Shown here: piece by piece, positions 11,948-24,480 of the stretch
Layout of the letters: every line of letters begins with the position of its first letter
Position numbering within the stretch: the stretch's first letter is position 1
Source: Stenotrophomonas sp. 169
GTDB taxonomy: Bacteria; Pseudomonadota; Gammaproteobacteria; Xanthomonadales; Xanthomonadaceae
Length of the DNA: 64,000 bases
Assembly: GCF_014621775.1 (NCBI RefSeq)
Contig: NZ_CP061204.1
Span: 2,686,501 to 2,750,500 of the forward strand
Direction of reading: 5' to 3'
Notes under the pieces: model-generated
What the model saw: the letters and a program-made list of their open reading frames with translations, nothing else
What the model was told of the DNA's origin: nothing
Databases searched by the model: none
Program-made: the position numbers and the translations under genes

Positions 11948-12774
11948 GCGAAGCGCGAGAACCCGTGCTTCTTGGTCACGGCATCGAGTTCCATCAGGGT
12001 TTCAAGCAGCTCTTCCATGCGGTCCAGCGGCCAGGCGTTCGGGCCGTCGGACAATGCCTTGGACGGGTCCGGGTGGGTCTCGGCGAACAGACCCGACACA
12101 CCCACCGCGACCGCGGCACGCGACAGCACCGGCACGAACTCGCGCTGGCCACCGGAGCTGTTGCCCTGCCCGCCCGGCAACTGCACCGAATGGGTGGCAT
12201 CGAACACCACCGGGCAGCCGGTATCGCGCATCACCGACAGCGAGCGCATGTCGCTGACCAGGTTGTTGTAACCAAAGCTGGCGCCGCGCTCACAGACCAT
12301 GATCTGCTCGTTGCCGGTCGCCTTGGCCTTCTCCACCACCGGCTTCATGTCCCAAGGGGACAGGAACTGACCCTTCTTGATGTTCACCGGCTTGCCAGCG
12401 GCGCAGACCTTGGTGATGAAGTCGGTCTGCCGGACCAGGAAGGCCGGGGTCTGCAGCACATCGACCACCGAGGCCACTTCGTCCATCGGGGTGTATTCGT
12501 GCACGTCGGTCAGCACCGGCACGCCGATCTGCTTCTTCACCTCGGCCAGCACCTTCAGGCCTTCTTCCAGGCCCGGGCCACGGAAGGACGTGCCGGAGGT
12601 ACGGTTGGCCTTGTCGAAGCTCGACTTGAAGATGAAGTTGACGCCCATCCGCCCGGTGATTTCCTTCAGACGCCCGGCAACGTCGAGCTGCAGCTGCATC
12701 GACTCGATCACGCAGGGGCCGGCGATAAGGAACAGGGGCTGGTCCAGCCCGACCTCGAATCCACACAGTTTCAT
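11944..12774 (-). CDS. kdsA: 3-deoxy-8-phosphooctulonate (KDO-8-P) synthase
   Basis: Condenses PEP and arabinose-5-phosphate to KDO-8-P for LPS inner core. The 276 residues show [11 protein letters not shown] at the N-terminus, [12 protein letters not shown], the [12 protein letters not shown] loop, PVLTDVHE and [12 protein letters not shown]. The [12 protein letters not shown] motif and the C-terminal [16 protein letters not shown] complete the site. Located between pyrG and the small membrane protein gene. Confidence 0.96.
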   Translation of the reverse strand: MKLCGFEVGLDQPLFLIAGPCVIESMQLQLDVAGRLKEITGRMGVNFIFKSSFDKANRTSGTSFRGPGLEEGLKVLAEVKKQIGVPVLTDVHEYTPMDEVASVVDVLQTPAFLVRQTDFITKVCAAGKPVNIKKGQFLSPWDMKPVVEKAKATGNEQIMVCERGASFGYNNLVSDMRSLSVMRDTGCPVVFDATHSVQLPGGQGNSSGGQREFVPVLSRAAVAVGVSGLFAETHPDPSKALSDGPNAWPLDRMEELLETLMELDAVTKKHGFSRFA

Positions 12775-12867
12775 GGCATTTCCTTGGTAATTGCGCGGTG
12801 CCGACAGGGCCGGCAGGCAGCAGGGTTTTCAGTGCCGAAGATGGGGGCGGCTCGCCCCCGCTGCAAG

Positions 12868-15110
<2,243 letters not shown>

Positions 15111-15274
15111 GGAGTCCTCCTCGCGGTATCGACCCGGAAACGGGGGGTGCTGGCGTCCTTTTCCCAGCTGTGACCATTTTAGCGCCCCGCCGGCCCTGCC
15201 AGATGAACCGCAGGCGTGCAAAATACCCGCCCAGACCGCACACTTGCGCGTCGCTCCAACGCTTTGAAATATAG

Positions 15275-17164
15275 ATGAACGCCCGCTATAACGCCGCCGA
15301 TATCGAAGTCCTGTCCGGCCTTGACCCCGTCAAGCGCCGCCCCGGCATGTACACCGACACCACCCGCCCGAACCACCTGGCGCAGGAAGTGATCGACAAC
15401 TCGGTGGACGAAGCGCTGGCCGGCCACGCCCGTTCCATCGAGATCACCTTGTACAAGGACGGCAGCGTGGAGGTCAGCGATGACGGCCGCGGCATGCCCG
15501 TGGACATCCACCCGGAAGAAAAGATTCCGGGTGTGGAGCTGATCCTGACCCGCCTGCATGCCGGCGGCAAGTTCAACAACAACAATTACACCTTCTCCGG
15601 CGGCCTGCATGGCGTGGGCGTGAGCGTGGTCAATGCACTGTCCACCCTGGTGGAGCTGCACATCAAGCGCGAAGGCGCCGAGCACCGCATCACCTTCCGC
15701 AACGGCGACCTGGCCTCGCCGCTGGAAGTGGTGGGCAGCGTGGGCAAGAAGAACACCGGCACGCGCCTGCGCTTCTGGCCGGACCCGAAGTACTTCGACA
15801 CCCCCAAGTTCGCCGTACGTGCCCTCAAGCACCTGCTCCGCGCCAAGGCAGTGCTGTGCCCGGGCCTGACCGTGAAGCTGACCGACGAGGCGACCGGTGA
15901 GGTCGATACCTGGCATTACGAAGATGGCCTCCGCGATTATCTGAAGGTCGAGCTCGGCGAGCGCGAGATGCTGCCGACCAACCTGTTCGTCGGCCACGTC
16001 AAGAAAGAGAACGAGATCGCCGACTGGGCCGTTGCCTGGATGCCGGAGGGCGAGCTGGTCCAGGAAAGCTACGTCAACCTGATCCCGACCGCCCAGCACG
16101 GCACCCATGTCAACGGCCTGCGCACCGGCCTGACCGAAGCCCTGCGCGAGTTCTGCGACTTCCGCAACCTGCTGCCGCGTGGCGTCAAGCTGGCACCGGA
16201 AGACGTGTGGGACCGCGTGGCTTTCGTGCTTTCGGTGAAGATGACCGACCCGCAGTTCAGTGGCCAGACCAAGGAACGCCTGTCCTCGCGCCAGGCCGCC
16301 GGTTTCGTCGAGGGCGCCGCCCACGACGCCTTCAGCCTGCTGCTCAACCAGAACGTGGAGATGGGCGAGCGGATTGCGCAGCTGGCCATCGAGCGCGCCA
16401 GCGCCCGCCTGAAGACGGAAAAGCTGGTGGTCCGCAAGAAGGTCACCCAGGGCCCTGCCCTGCCCGGCAAACTGGCGGACTGCATCAGCCAGGACCTGTC
16501 GCGCACCGAGCTGTTCCTGGTGGAGGGTGACTCCGCAGGCGGCAGCGCCAAGCAGGCGCGTGACAAGGATTTCCAGGCGATCATGCCGCTGCGCGGCAAG
16601 ATCCTGAACACCTGGGAAGTGTCGTCCAACAGCGTGCTGGCGTCGGAAGAAGTACACAACCTGGCCATCGCGATCGGCTGTGACCCGGGCAAGGACGACA
16701 TCAGCGGCCTGCGCTACGGCAAGGTGGTGATCCTGGCCGACGCCGATTCCGACGGCCTGCACATTGCGACCCTGCTTACGGCGCTGTTCCTGAAGCACTT
16801 CCCGGCGCTGGTCGATGCCGGACACGTGTTCGTGGCGATGCCACCGCTGTTCCGCATCGACGTGGGCAAGCAGGTGTTCTACGCGCTGGACGAAGAAGAG
16901 AAGCGCACCATGCTGGACAAGATCGAGCGCGAGAAGATCAAGGGCGCGATCAGTGTCACCCGCTTCAAGGGCCTGGGCGAGATGAACCCGCCGCAGCTGC
17001 GCGAATCGACCATCCATCCCGATACACGCCGCTTGGTGCAGCTGACCATCGACGACGGCGAGATGACCCATTCGCTGATGGACATGCTGCTGGCGAAGAA
17101 GCGGGCATCGGACCGGAAGGGGTGGTTGGAGACCAAGGGCGACCTGGCGTCGCTGGAAGCCTGA
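15275..17164 (+). CDS. parE: DNA topoisomerase IV subunit B
   Basis: ATPase subunit of the chromosome-decatenating topoisomerase. The 629 residues have the GHKL ATPase motifs (DNSVDEAL with catalytic Glu, DDGRGMPVDIH, GGLHGVGVSVVNAL), the transducer domain, and the TOPRIM domain with LVEGDSAGGSAKQARD, PLRGKILN and DADSDGLHI. Length and the absence of a GyrB-type insertion favour ParE over GyrB. It ends in a strong terminator and stands alone on the plus strand. Confidence 0.95.
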   Translation: MNARYNAADIEVLSGLDPVKRRPGMYTDTTRPNHLAQEVIDNSVDEALAGHARSIEITLYKDGSVEVSDDGRGMPVDIHPEEKIPGVELILTRLHAGGKFNNNNYTFSGGLHGVGVSVVNALSTLVELHIKREGAEHRITFRNGDLASPLEVVGSVGKKNTGTRLRFWPDPKYFDTPKFAVRALKHLLRAKAVLCPGLTVKLTDEATGEVDTWHYEDGLRDYLKVELGEREMLPTNLFVGHVKKENEIADWAVAWMPEGELVQESYVNLIPTAQHGTHVNGLRTGLTEALREFCDFRNLLPRGVKLAPEDVWDRVAFVLSVKMTDPQFSGQTKERLSSRQAAGFVEGAAHDAFSLLLNQNVEMGERIAQLAIERASARLKTEKLVVRKKVTQGPALPGKLADCISQDLSRTELFLVEGDSAGGSAKQARDKDFQAIMPLRGKILNTWEVSSNSVLASEEVHNLAIAIGCDPGKDDISGLRYGKVVILADADSDGLHIATLLTALFLKHFPALVDAGHVFVAMPPLFRIDVGKQVFYALDEEEKRTMLDKIEREKIKGAISVTRFKGLGEMNPPQLRESTIHPDTRRLVQLTIDDGEMTHSLMDMLLAKKRASDRKGWLETKGDLASLEA

Positions 17165-17166
17165 AC

Positions 17167-17199
17167 AAAAACGCCGGCCTCGAGGGCCGGCGTTTTTTT
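17167..17199 (+). terminator. Rho-independent terminator after parE
   Basis: A 9-10 bp stem (ACGCCGGCC / GGCCGGCGT) with a short TCGAG loop is followed by seven T residues, starting a few bases after the parE stop. An A-run on the left would also give some activity in the other direction toward pit. Confidence 0.92.
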
Positions 17200-17216
17200 G
17201 TGCCGTGGCGGATCTG

Positions 17217-17240
17217 GTAGCGCCGAGCCATGCTCGGCGG
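17217..17240 (+). repeat. GTAG-type (SMAG-like) short palindrome
   Basis: GTAG followed by the hairpin CGCCGAGC-CAT-GCTCGGCG. The GTAG head with a 7-9 bp stem is the hallmark of the abundant SMAG repeats of Stenotrophomonas. It lies downstream of the pit stop in the gap between convergent parE and pit. Confidence 0.8.
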
Positions 17241-17264
17241 TTTCCATCAGCGAGGTGCCAGCCG

Positions 17265-18386
17265 TCAGGCCCAGCCGATCATCTCGAACAGCTTGAGGAT
17301 CAGGTAGGCGCAACCGCCTGCAGCGGGGATGGTCAGGATCCACGCCCACACGATGCGCTCGATCACGCCAAGGCGCAGCGAACGCGGGTTCTTGGCAAAG
17401 CCCACGCCCATGATCGCGGTGGAGATGCTGTGCGTGGTCGACACCGGCATGCCGAAGTGCGCCGCCACCGTCAGCACCGTTGCCGAGCTGGTTTCCGCCG
17501 CAAAGCCATGGATCGGGTGCAGCTTGACCATCTTGTGGCCCAGCGTCTTGATGATCTTCCAGCCGCCCGACGCCGTACCGGCCGCCATCACCACCGCACA
17601 CGTCAACACGATCCACATCGCGATGCCGTCGCCGGCACTCGCGTCAGGGTGCATGAACGCCAGGAAGGACGGCAGGTCGTTCAAGGCGCCCGTGGCTTCG
17701 GCACCGATCAAGGTCATCGCGATGATGCCCATGGTCTTCTGCGCATCGTTGTGGCCGTGGGCGAAGCCCATGTAGGCCGCCGAGACGATCTGCGCCTTGC
17801 CGAAGAACATGTTGACGAAGCGCGGACGCGCCAGGCGACCGATCGCACCGCCGACCTTGGCCAGGGCCGCAATCAGCGCCCACAGCAGCAGCATCACCAG
17901 GATGCCGAGCAGGAAGCCTGCCACCGGCGAAGTGATCATCGGCACGAAGACCTTCCACAGCAGGCCCTTGTTCTGCGCCCAGCTGCCGAGCCGTTCCGAC
18001 CAGATCAGCGCATCCCAATTGTTCTGCGCAGCCGCAAGGCCTGCACCACACAGACCGCCGATCAGCGCGTGGGACGACGAGGAAGGCAGCCCCTTCCACC
18101 AGGTGATCAGATTCCAGATGATGCCGCCCAGCAGCGCGCACAGGATCACCTGCGGCGTCACGTCGACCACGTTGGTGTTCAGCAGGCCCGAGGCGATGGT
18201 CAGCGCGACGGCGGTGCCGGTGAGCGCGCCGATGAGGTTCATGAAGGCGGCCATCATCACTGCCCAGCCCGGGGACAGCACTTTGGTCGCCACCACGGTG
18301 GCAATCGAGTTCGCCGTATCGTGGAAGCCGTTGATGAACTCGAAGACGAGAGCGGTGAAGATCACCACCAGGACAAGGGTCAGCAT
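17265..18386 (-). CDS. pit: Low-affinity inorganic phosphate transporter, PiT family
   Basis: Inner-membrane cation-coupled phosphate transporter. The 373 residues contain the two duplicated PiT signatures, GFHDTANSIATVVATKVL near the N-terminus and AHGHNDAQKTMGI in the second half, with the GxPxSTTHS motifs PSSSSHAL and PVSTTHSIS. Around ten membrane helices can be drawn. It follows the DUF47 gene by 12 bp; such pairs are common and the DUF47 protein is thought to modulate Pit. Confidence 0.94.
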   Translation of the reverse strand: MLTLVLVVIFTALVFEFINGFHDTANSIATVVATKVLSPGWAVMMAAFMNLIGALTGTAVALTIASGLLNTNVVDVTPQVILCALLGGIIWNLITWWKGLPSSSSHALIGGLCGAGLAAAQNNWDALIWSERLGSWAQNKGLLWKVFVPMITSPVAGFLLGILVMLLLWALIAALAKVGGAIGRLARPRFVNMFFGKAQIVSAAYMGFAHGHNDAQKTMGIIAMTLIGAEATGALNDLPSFLAFMHPDASAGDGIAMWIVLTCAVVMAAGTASGGWKIIKTLGHKMVKLHPIHGFAAETSSATVLTVAAHFGMPVSTTHSISTAIMGVGFAKNPRSLRLGVIERIVWAWILTIPAAGGCAYLILKLFEMIGWA

Positions 18387-18398
18387 CCGTGCGGCCCG

Positions 18399-19025
18399 TC
18401 AGCTGTTCTTCAACACGATCTGGTACGCCACGACGCCCGCTTCACGGCAGCGGTCGATGGCCTTTTCCAGAATCTCGAAGAACTCCTTCAACAGGAACAT
18501 CTGCACGTGGTCCAGGCGACCGGAGTAGATATCGCGGTACAGCTCCAGCATCAGCCGGTCGGCCTCGTTCTCCAGCGCGCGCAGCTTCTCGTTCAGCGCG
18601 GTCATGCGATCGAGGTTCATGTGGCGCAGGTCGGCCACCATCTCCACCACCACGCCGGCCGCCTGTTCCAGCATCGCCGCGCGCGGCGCGAAATCGATGT
18701 GTTCCAGATGGGCCACCGCCAGCGAATAGCGATCAGCGAACTTCTCGATCTGCTTGGGGATCTTGTACAGCGCCGAACCCAGCGCTTCGATATCCTCGCG
18801 CTCGATCGGGGTCATGAAGCTGTCGACCAGGGCCTGGCTGATCTTGTCCGACGCGGCGCGCTCACGCAGGCGGGCAAGCTTGAAGGCGTCCAGCGCAGGC
18901 TGGCGGTCGGACTCGCGCATCATGGCGTGCAAGGCCCGGGCGCTGTCGTTGGCCGCGACGGCAGCCTCATCAAGCAGGGTGTAGAACTGTTTGCCGGAGC
19001 CGAAAATGGTCTGCAGAGAGAACAT
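18399..19025 (-). CDS. DUF47 (PhoU-like) partner of Pit
   Basis: A 208-residue, almost entirely helical cytoplasmic protein of the DUF47/TIGR00153 family, related in fold to PhoU. It starts MFSLQTIFGSGKQFY at 19025 (an in-frame start at 19061 is less likely) and shows the family segments SFMTPIEREDIEALGSAL and LENEADRL-type (LRALENEADRLMLELY) near residue 150. The gene precedes pit with a 12-bp spacer, so it probably controls or assembles the phosphate transporter. Confidence 0.9.
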   Translation of the reverse strand: MFSLQTIFGSGKQFYTLLDEAAVAANDSARALHAMMRESDRQPALDAFKLARLRERAASDKISQALVDSFMTPIEREDIEALGSALYKIPKQIEKFADRYSLAVAHLEHIDFAPRAAMLEQAAGVVVEMVADLRHMNLDRMTALNEKLRALENEADRLMLELYRDIYSGRLDHVQMFLLKEFFEILEKAIDRCREAGVVAYQIVLKNS

Positions 19026-19299
19026 CGAGAAACCTGTTCGCCGTCGCGGGAAGGACGGCACCAGACGGAATTATGACGGCTAGATGACCGTTCCGGGTAC
19101 TCCCCGACACTTCTGTCTGGTTTTCCCCTCTACCTGAACAGGCACTTGCAGCATTCCACCCCCCGTTTGCTAAGATGCCAGCGCGCCCACGGGCGCACAC
19201 CTATGGAAGACGACCCTTACCCCCCGCCGCCGCGCCGGACTTACCTCCCCAGCGCCTGCCGCCATCGCAAGCACCCGCCCTCCCTGCCACCAACCGGGG

Positions 19300-20619
19300 A
19301 TGCCGCCCGTGTTTGAACTGATCATTGTCCTCGCCCTCGTTCTGTTGAACGGTTTCTTCGCCATGTCCGAGATGTCGGTCATGACCTCACGCAAGAGCCG
19401 CCTGAAGCAGATGGCGCACTCCTCCAAGCGTGCGGCGCGCGCCCTGGAGCTGTCCGAACGGCCGGAAAACTTCCTGTCCACGGTGCAGATCGGCATCACC
19501 CTGATCGGCGTGCTGACCGGCCTGTTCGGCGGCGAAGCCATCGGCGAGGCCATCGGGGCGTGGATCCATGAGGTGGCCCCCGGGTTCGCCTATGCGTCCG
19601 GCGTGGGCAAGACCCTGGCCGTGGCCCTGATCACTTTCCTGACCCTGATCTTCGGTGAGCTGGTGCCCAAGCGCCTGGCGATCACCCGATCGGAGGATAT
19701 CGCCGGGCTGGTCGCCCTGCCGATGAGCTGGCTGGCCAAGGTGGCCGCCCCCGGCGTCTGGCTGCTGTCGCACACCACGCGCCTGGTGCTGCGGGTGATC
19801 GGCCTGGGCAAGGACGAAGCCGCCAGCGTCAGCGAAGAAGAGATCCGCATGCTGGTGGCTGAAAGCCACGAAGCCGGCGTCATCGATGCGCACGAGCGCG
19901 ACATGATGAACCGCGTCATGCGACTGGGCGACCGCACCGCGGACAGCCTGATGACCCCGCGCAACCGCATCGCGTGGCTGGACACCCAGGGCGCGCTGGA
20001 AAAGAACCTGGAAATCATGAGCGAGAACGAATTCTCGCGCTATCCGGTGTACCGCGAGAACGATTCGGACGTGGTCGGCATCCTCGAGGTGAAGACCCTC
20101 GCCACGCGGATGGCACGCGGTGACCATGCGCTGTTCCAGAACCTGCGCGAGGTGCTGTACGTATCGGAAAGCACCCATGCCATGAAGCTGCTGGAGATCT
20201 TCCGCGAAGAACAGCAGTCCGTAGCCCTGGTGGTGGACGAGTACGGCGAAATCCAGGGTCTGGTGACCATCAGCGACCTGATGGGCGCCGTGGTGGGCCG
20301 CCTGCAGGCCACCGAAAACGCCGATGAAGATGCGTTGGTGGTAACGCGCGAAGACGGCTCGCTGCTGGTGGATGGGTCGCTGCCCATCGAAGACCTGCGC
20401 GAACTGCTGGGTACCAGCAACCTGCCTGACGCCGAGGATGGCGATTACTACACGCTGGCCGGCATGTGCATCCACTACTTCGGCCGCATCCCGCATGTCG
20501 GCGAGTATTTCGACTGGGCCGGCTGGCGGATCGAAGTCATCGATCTGGACGGCGCGCGTGTCGACAAGCTGCTGCTGCGCATGCTGTCTGACGAGCAGGC
20601 CGATGAACTCACCGCCTGA
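19300..20619 (+). CDS. CNNM/HlyC-CorC family transporter (DUF21-CBS-CorC domains)
   Basis: Membrane protein of the hemolysin C/CorC/CNNM family, linked to Mg2+ or other cation efflux. The 439 residues contain an N-terminal DUF21 region with about four helices (VFELIIVLALVLLNGFF; TLLIFGELVPKRLA-type segment), a CBS pair between residues 200 and 330 (MTPRNRIAWLDTQG; LVVDEYGEIQGLVTISDLM) and a C-terminal CorC/HlyC domain with DGSLPIEDLRELLG and YTLAGMCIHYFGRIP. The ATG at 19300 is used; an in-frame GTG three codons later is possible. The downstream exoD-like gene overlaps its end. Confidence 0.92.
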   Translation: MPPVFELIIVLALVLLNGFFAMSEMSVMTSRKSRLKQMAHSSKRAARALELSERPENFLSTVQIGITLIGVLTGLFGGEAIGEAIGAWIHEVAPGFAYASGVGKTLAVALITFLTLIFGELVPKRLAITRSEDIAGLVALPMSWLAKVAAPGVWLLSHTTRLVLRVIGLGKDEAASVSEEEIRMLVAESHEAGVIDAHERDMMNRVMRLGDRTADSLMTPRNRIAWLDTQGALEKNLEIMSENEFSRYPVYRENDSDVVGILEVKTLATRMARGDHALFQNLREVLYVSESTHAMKLLEIFREEQQSVALVVDEYGEIQGLVTISDLMGAVVGRLQATENADEDALVVTREDGSLLVDGSLPIEDLRELLGTSNLPDAEDGDYYTLAGMCIHYFGRIPHVGEYFDWAGWRIEVIDLDGARVDKLLLRMLSDEQADELTA

Positions 20620-21259
20620 TCCGTCGCCGTCGCCGGACGATGCCCCGCTCTACCGCAACGAGGGCATCCGCACGCTGTTGGCGATGTTCCAATTCGGCGA
20701 TCCCGCCCAGCACATGAAGCTGGGGGAGATCCTGCAGAATCTGCAGCAGAGTGCTTACGGGGTCTTCCTGTTCATTGCGATCCTGCCCGCCTTCATCCCG
20801 ATCCCGGGCGTGGGCGGCGCAGTCAGTGGCCCGCTGATCCTGCTGATGGGCACGCAGATGATGTTCGGCCTGCGCAAACCGTGGGTACCGGGGTTCATCG
20901 CCCGTCGCGGTCCACGGCGCGGCACCATGCACAAGTTCCTGGACCGGATCGACGGCGCCCTGCGCCGGCTGGATCGCCTGCTGAAGCCGCGCATGCCGCA
21001 GCTGCTCGTGCCGGTACTGGCGCATGCGTTTACGGGCCTGCTGCTGGTGCTGCTGGGCGTACTGCTGTCGTTGCCGATACCGTTCACGAACTATCTGTTC
21101 GGCTTCCAGCTGCTGCTGTTCGCGCTGGCGCTGCTGGAACGGGACGGTGCATTGATGCTGGTGAACTGGATAGCGGCGATCGCCGCCATCGTCTTCTTCG
21201 GCTTCAGCTCCGGGCAGCTGGTTGGCTATATCGCCGAGTTGTTCCAGCGCTGGTTCTAG
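20603..21259 (+). CDS. ExoD-family membrane protein
   Basis: A 218-residue protein of the ExoD family, named for exopolysaccharide synthesis and alkaline tolerance in rhizobia; molecular role unknown. Typical features are LGEILQNLQQSAYGVFLF, ILPAFIPIPGVGG and the terminal helix pair. The start MNSPPDPS at 20603 lies 17 bp inside the end of the preceding transporter gene in another frame, so the two are translationally linked. About four membrane helices. Confidence 0.85.
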   Translation: MNSPPDPSPSPDDAPLYRNEGIRTLLAMFQFGDPAQHMKLGEILQNLQQSAYGVFLFIAILPAFIPIPGVGGAVSGPLILLMGTQMMFGLRKPWVPGFIARRGPRRGTMHKFLDRIDGALRRLDRLLKPRMPQLLVPVLAHAFTGLLLVLLGVLLSLPIPFTNYLFGFQLLLFALALLERDGALMLVNWIAAIAAIVFFGFSSGQLVGYIAELFQRWF

Positions 21260-21272
21260 CTCTATCAAAAAA

Positions 21273-21338
21273 CAGCCGGCTGAAGCCGGCTCTACCCCTA
21301 TTTCATTTTCCTGGTAGAGCCGACTTCAGTCGGCTGCC
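21273..21338. repeat. Pair of facing GTAG-type palindromes
   Basis: An element on the minus strand at 21273-21295 (hairpin GCCGGCTGAAGCCGGC, then CTAC) and one on the plus strand at 21313-21338 (GTAG, then AGCCGACTTCAGTCGGCT). They lie between convergent genes, and the A-run at 21266-21272 could let the first work as a terminator of the minus-strand neighbour. Confidence 0.85.
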
Positions 21339-21352
21339 GTGCGCTCCAGACC

Positions 21353-21850
21353 TCAGCGCAGATCAACAAACCCGTTGTCGCCCAGACGCGCGGGCTCATC
21401 CTGCACTGCGGACAGGACGAAGCTCAGCGCCTTGCCCAGCAACGTGCCCGGACCGTCCCAATATTCGGCCGACTCGGCATGCACATGGATCAGGCGCAGG
21501 TTCGGATCGTCCTTGCCCTCCGGGAAGAACAGCTTCATCGCCGGCGACCACAGCTCGTCGATCTTCGCGCGGTCCGCAACGATCTCCGCGGTGCCCGATA
21601 CCGACACATAGCTGTTCTTGGACGTTGACGCATAGGCAACGTTGACGCGGGGGTTCAGGGCGATCTCGGCCACCTTCGGGCTGTCGGCCGACGTGGCGAA
21701 CCACAGGTCACCGTCGAATTCCACTTCCTGCGTGCCCAGCGGGCGACTATAGAGGCGGCCGTCCACGCCGGTGGTGGTGAACATCGCCACCTCGACGTCC
21801 TTGATCAGGGCGGCAAGCTGGGTGATGTGCTGCTGGCGATCTGCGTTCAT
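21353..21850 (-). CDS. Pyridoxamine 5'-phosphate oxidase-fold protein (general stress protein 26 type)
   Basis: A 165-residue flavin-binding split-barrel protein. Motifs are VAMFTTTGVDGRLYSRPLG, LWFATSADSPKVAEI and VNVAYAS-SYVSVSGTAEIV, typical of the general-stress PPOX group that binds FMN or F420-like cofactors rather than making PLP. It is monocistronic. The exact reaction cannot be told from sequence. Confidence 0.88.
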   Translation of the reverse strand: MNADRQQHITQLAALIKDVEVAMFTTTGVDGRLYSRPLGTQEVEFDGDLWFATSADSPKVAEIALNPRVNVAYASTSKNSYVSVSGTAEIVADRAKIDELWSPAMKLFFPEGKDDPNLRLIHVHAESAEYWDGPGTLLGKALSFVLSAVQDEPARLGDNGFVDLR

Positions 21851-21945
21851 GGGGAACTCCGTGGGTAGGGCCCCATCTCACGCGAGCGCGGTGCAACGCT
21901 GCGTGAGGCGGATGTTCAGTGCGCGTGGTGGCCTGCGCGCTGCAT

Positions 21946-22941
<996 letters not shown>

Positions 22942-23045
22942 CAGCGCGGCTTTTCTTCAGGAGACCCTCCCTTGTGTGGGGCCGCGCGGGATGGATTGCC
23001 AGCGGACGCCGCGGGACGCTGATTCCCGCCAAGGCAACAGGCGCG

Positions 23046-23176
23046 GTAGTGCCGGCTTCAGCCGGCAGCCCGCTCCATTGGTAGTGCCGGCTTCAGCCGG
23101 CAGCGTTGTTGCTCAGCCGACTTAAGTCGGCTCTACCTGTCGGCGTTATCGCTCAGCCGACTGAAGTCGGCTCTAC
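23046..23176. repeat. Cluster of four GTAG-type palindromes
   Basis: Two plus-oriented elements (23046-23069 and 23081-23103, GTAG-TGCCGGCTTCAGCCGGCA) are followed by two minus-oriented ones (23114-23136 and 23154-23176, AGCCGACTTAAGTCGGCT and AGCCGACTGAAGTCGGCT, each ending CTAC). An extra half element (TCGGCTCTACC) lies just right. Located between trhO and the LLM gene, both on the minus strand. Confidence 0.9.
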
Positions 23177-23199
23177 CTGTCGGCTCTACCTGCGCGGTA

Positions 23200-23967
23200 T
23201 CAGAACGCGCTTGGCTTCGGCTCGGGCAGTGGCTGGTCCACCAGGGGCTGCAGCTGGGAATCCAGTGCTACGCGCTCGTCGAAGACGAAGCAGCGGCCTT
23301 CGTAGCCCTCGCCTCCCACTTCCTCGAAATAACCCAGAATGCCGCCGTCCAGCTGCAGCACATTGTCCATGCCATCGTTCTGCATCCACAGTGCCGCTTT
23401 CTCGCAGCGGATGCCGCCGGTACAGAAGCTCACCACGGTGCTGTCCTTCAACGCCTGCCGATGCGGCGCCAGCGCGGCGGGCAGGTCGGTGAACTTGTCG
23501 ATGGGCAACACCAGCGCATCCTTGAACGTGCCGTACTCGATCTCCTGCACGTTGCGCGTATCGAGCATCACCACCGGCTTGCCGTGATCGTCGCGGCCCT
23601 GCCGCAGCCAGCGCTGCACCGTCGCCGGGTCCACGGCCGGTGCGCGCGGATACTCCAGCGGCTGGCCATCATCGCGCCGGAAACTGATGATCTCGTCCTT
23701 GACCTTGACCTTCAACCGAGCAAACGGCTGGTGCTCGCTGAAGCTGGTCTTGACCCGCATATCGGAAAACCGAGGGTCGGCGTGAAGCGCATCGTAGAAG
23801 GCATCGATGGCCGCCGGGCTGCCTGCAAGGAACAGGTTCAGGCCTTCAGCGGCGACCAGGATGCTGCCGCGCAGGCCTGCAGCCTCGGCGTCGGCAACCA
23901 AGCGGTCGGCAAGCACCTGCGGCGCGTCGATGGTGACGAAATGATAGGCGGCGGTATTGGCGATCAT
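23200..23967 (-). CDS. trhO: tRNA uridine(34) hydroxylase TrhO (rhodanese-domain, YceA/UPF0176)
   Basis: Oxygen-dependent enzyme that hydroxylates the wobble uridine of several tRNAs in E. coli. The 255 residues contain an N-terminal acylphosphatase-like domain (RGSILVAAEGLNLFLAGS), the KVKVKDEIISFR linker and a rhodanese domain with the active-site loop FCTGGIRCEKAALWM and the VLQLDGGILGYFEEVGG segment. Shadowed by a GTAG cluster on its 3' side. Confidence 0.93.
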   Translation of the reverse strand: MIANTAAYHFVTIDAPQVLADRLVADAEAAGLRGSILVAAEGLNLFLAGSPAAIDAFYDALHADPRFSDMRVKTSFSEHQPFARLKVKVKDEIISFRRDDGQPLEYPRAPAVDPATVQRWLRQGRDDHGKPVVMLDTRNVQEIEYGTFKDALVLPIDKFTDLPAALAPHRQALKDSTVVSFCTGGIRCEKAALWMQNDGMDNVLQLDGGILGYFEEVGGEGYEGRCFVFDERVALDSQLQPLVDQPLPEPKPSAF

Positions 23968-23995
23968 CCGCCCATTTTACCCGCTGCGCGCCTGT

Positions 23996-24361
23996 TCAGC
24001 CTCGTAGCAGCATGAACGGTAGAAGCACGAGCGCGGCCGCGCCGACCATGCCCAGCAGCACCAGCGCCACAAAGCCGGGACGACGCTGCAACAGGCCGGA
24101 AAAGGTCTCAGCGCTGCCGTCCTGCAGGGCCTGCTCACGCTCGGCACGCATCCGCACGCTGCGCTCGCGCTGGTACGCGCCCATCACGTCGCGGGCTCGC
24201 GCGAGATCGTCGTCGTCGCGGATCCACAGCCCCCCGTTCGAGATGCCCCAAGGGCTCGGCTCGGTGCGATACCACGCGATACGGTGCTGATCCAGCAGCG
24301 TGCAGACGTCATGGTATTCATCGTTGCCGACGTGGCGCAGGTTCAAGAGCAGCTTTGACAT
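23996..24361 (-). CDS. DUF6164-type small membrane protein
   Basis: A 121-residue protein, with a conserved-looking cytoplasmic domain (MSKLLLNLRHVGNDEYHDV, then RIAWYRTEPSPWGISNGGLW) and a single C-terminal membrane helix (FVALVLLGMVGAAALVLLPF). It resembles the DUF6164 family of short proteins found in Xanthomonadaceae; no function is known. Monocistronic, 28 bp upstream of trhO. Confidence 0.75.
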   Translation of the reverse strand: MSKLLLNLRHVGNDEYHDVCTLLDQHRIAWYRTEPSPWGISNGGLWIRDDDDLARARDVMGAYQRERSVRMRAEREQALQDGSAETFSGLLQRRPGFVALVLLGMVGAAALVLLPFMLLRG

Positions 24362-24480
24362 GCCGCCATCATAGCCCGGCGAACAACCGCTTCAGCGAGA
24401 GGAGAGGGCGGCGGTCCGCCCTGTCTCTGCTGTGGATGCGATGCGTTACCCTTGCATCCCCTCGAATTCGGATGCCGCCC

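Noticed and set aside
15179..17071. 630-codon minus-strand frame
   Set aside because: Antisense to parE, whose topoisomerase motifs are clear.
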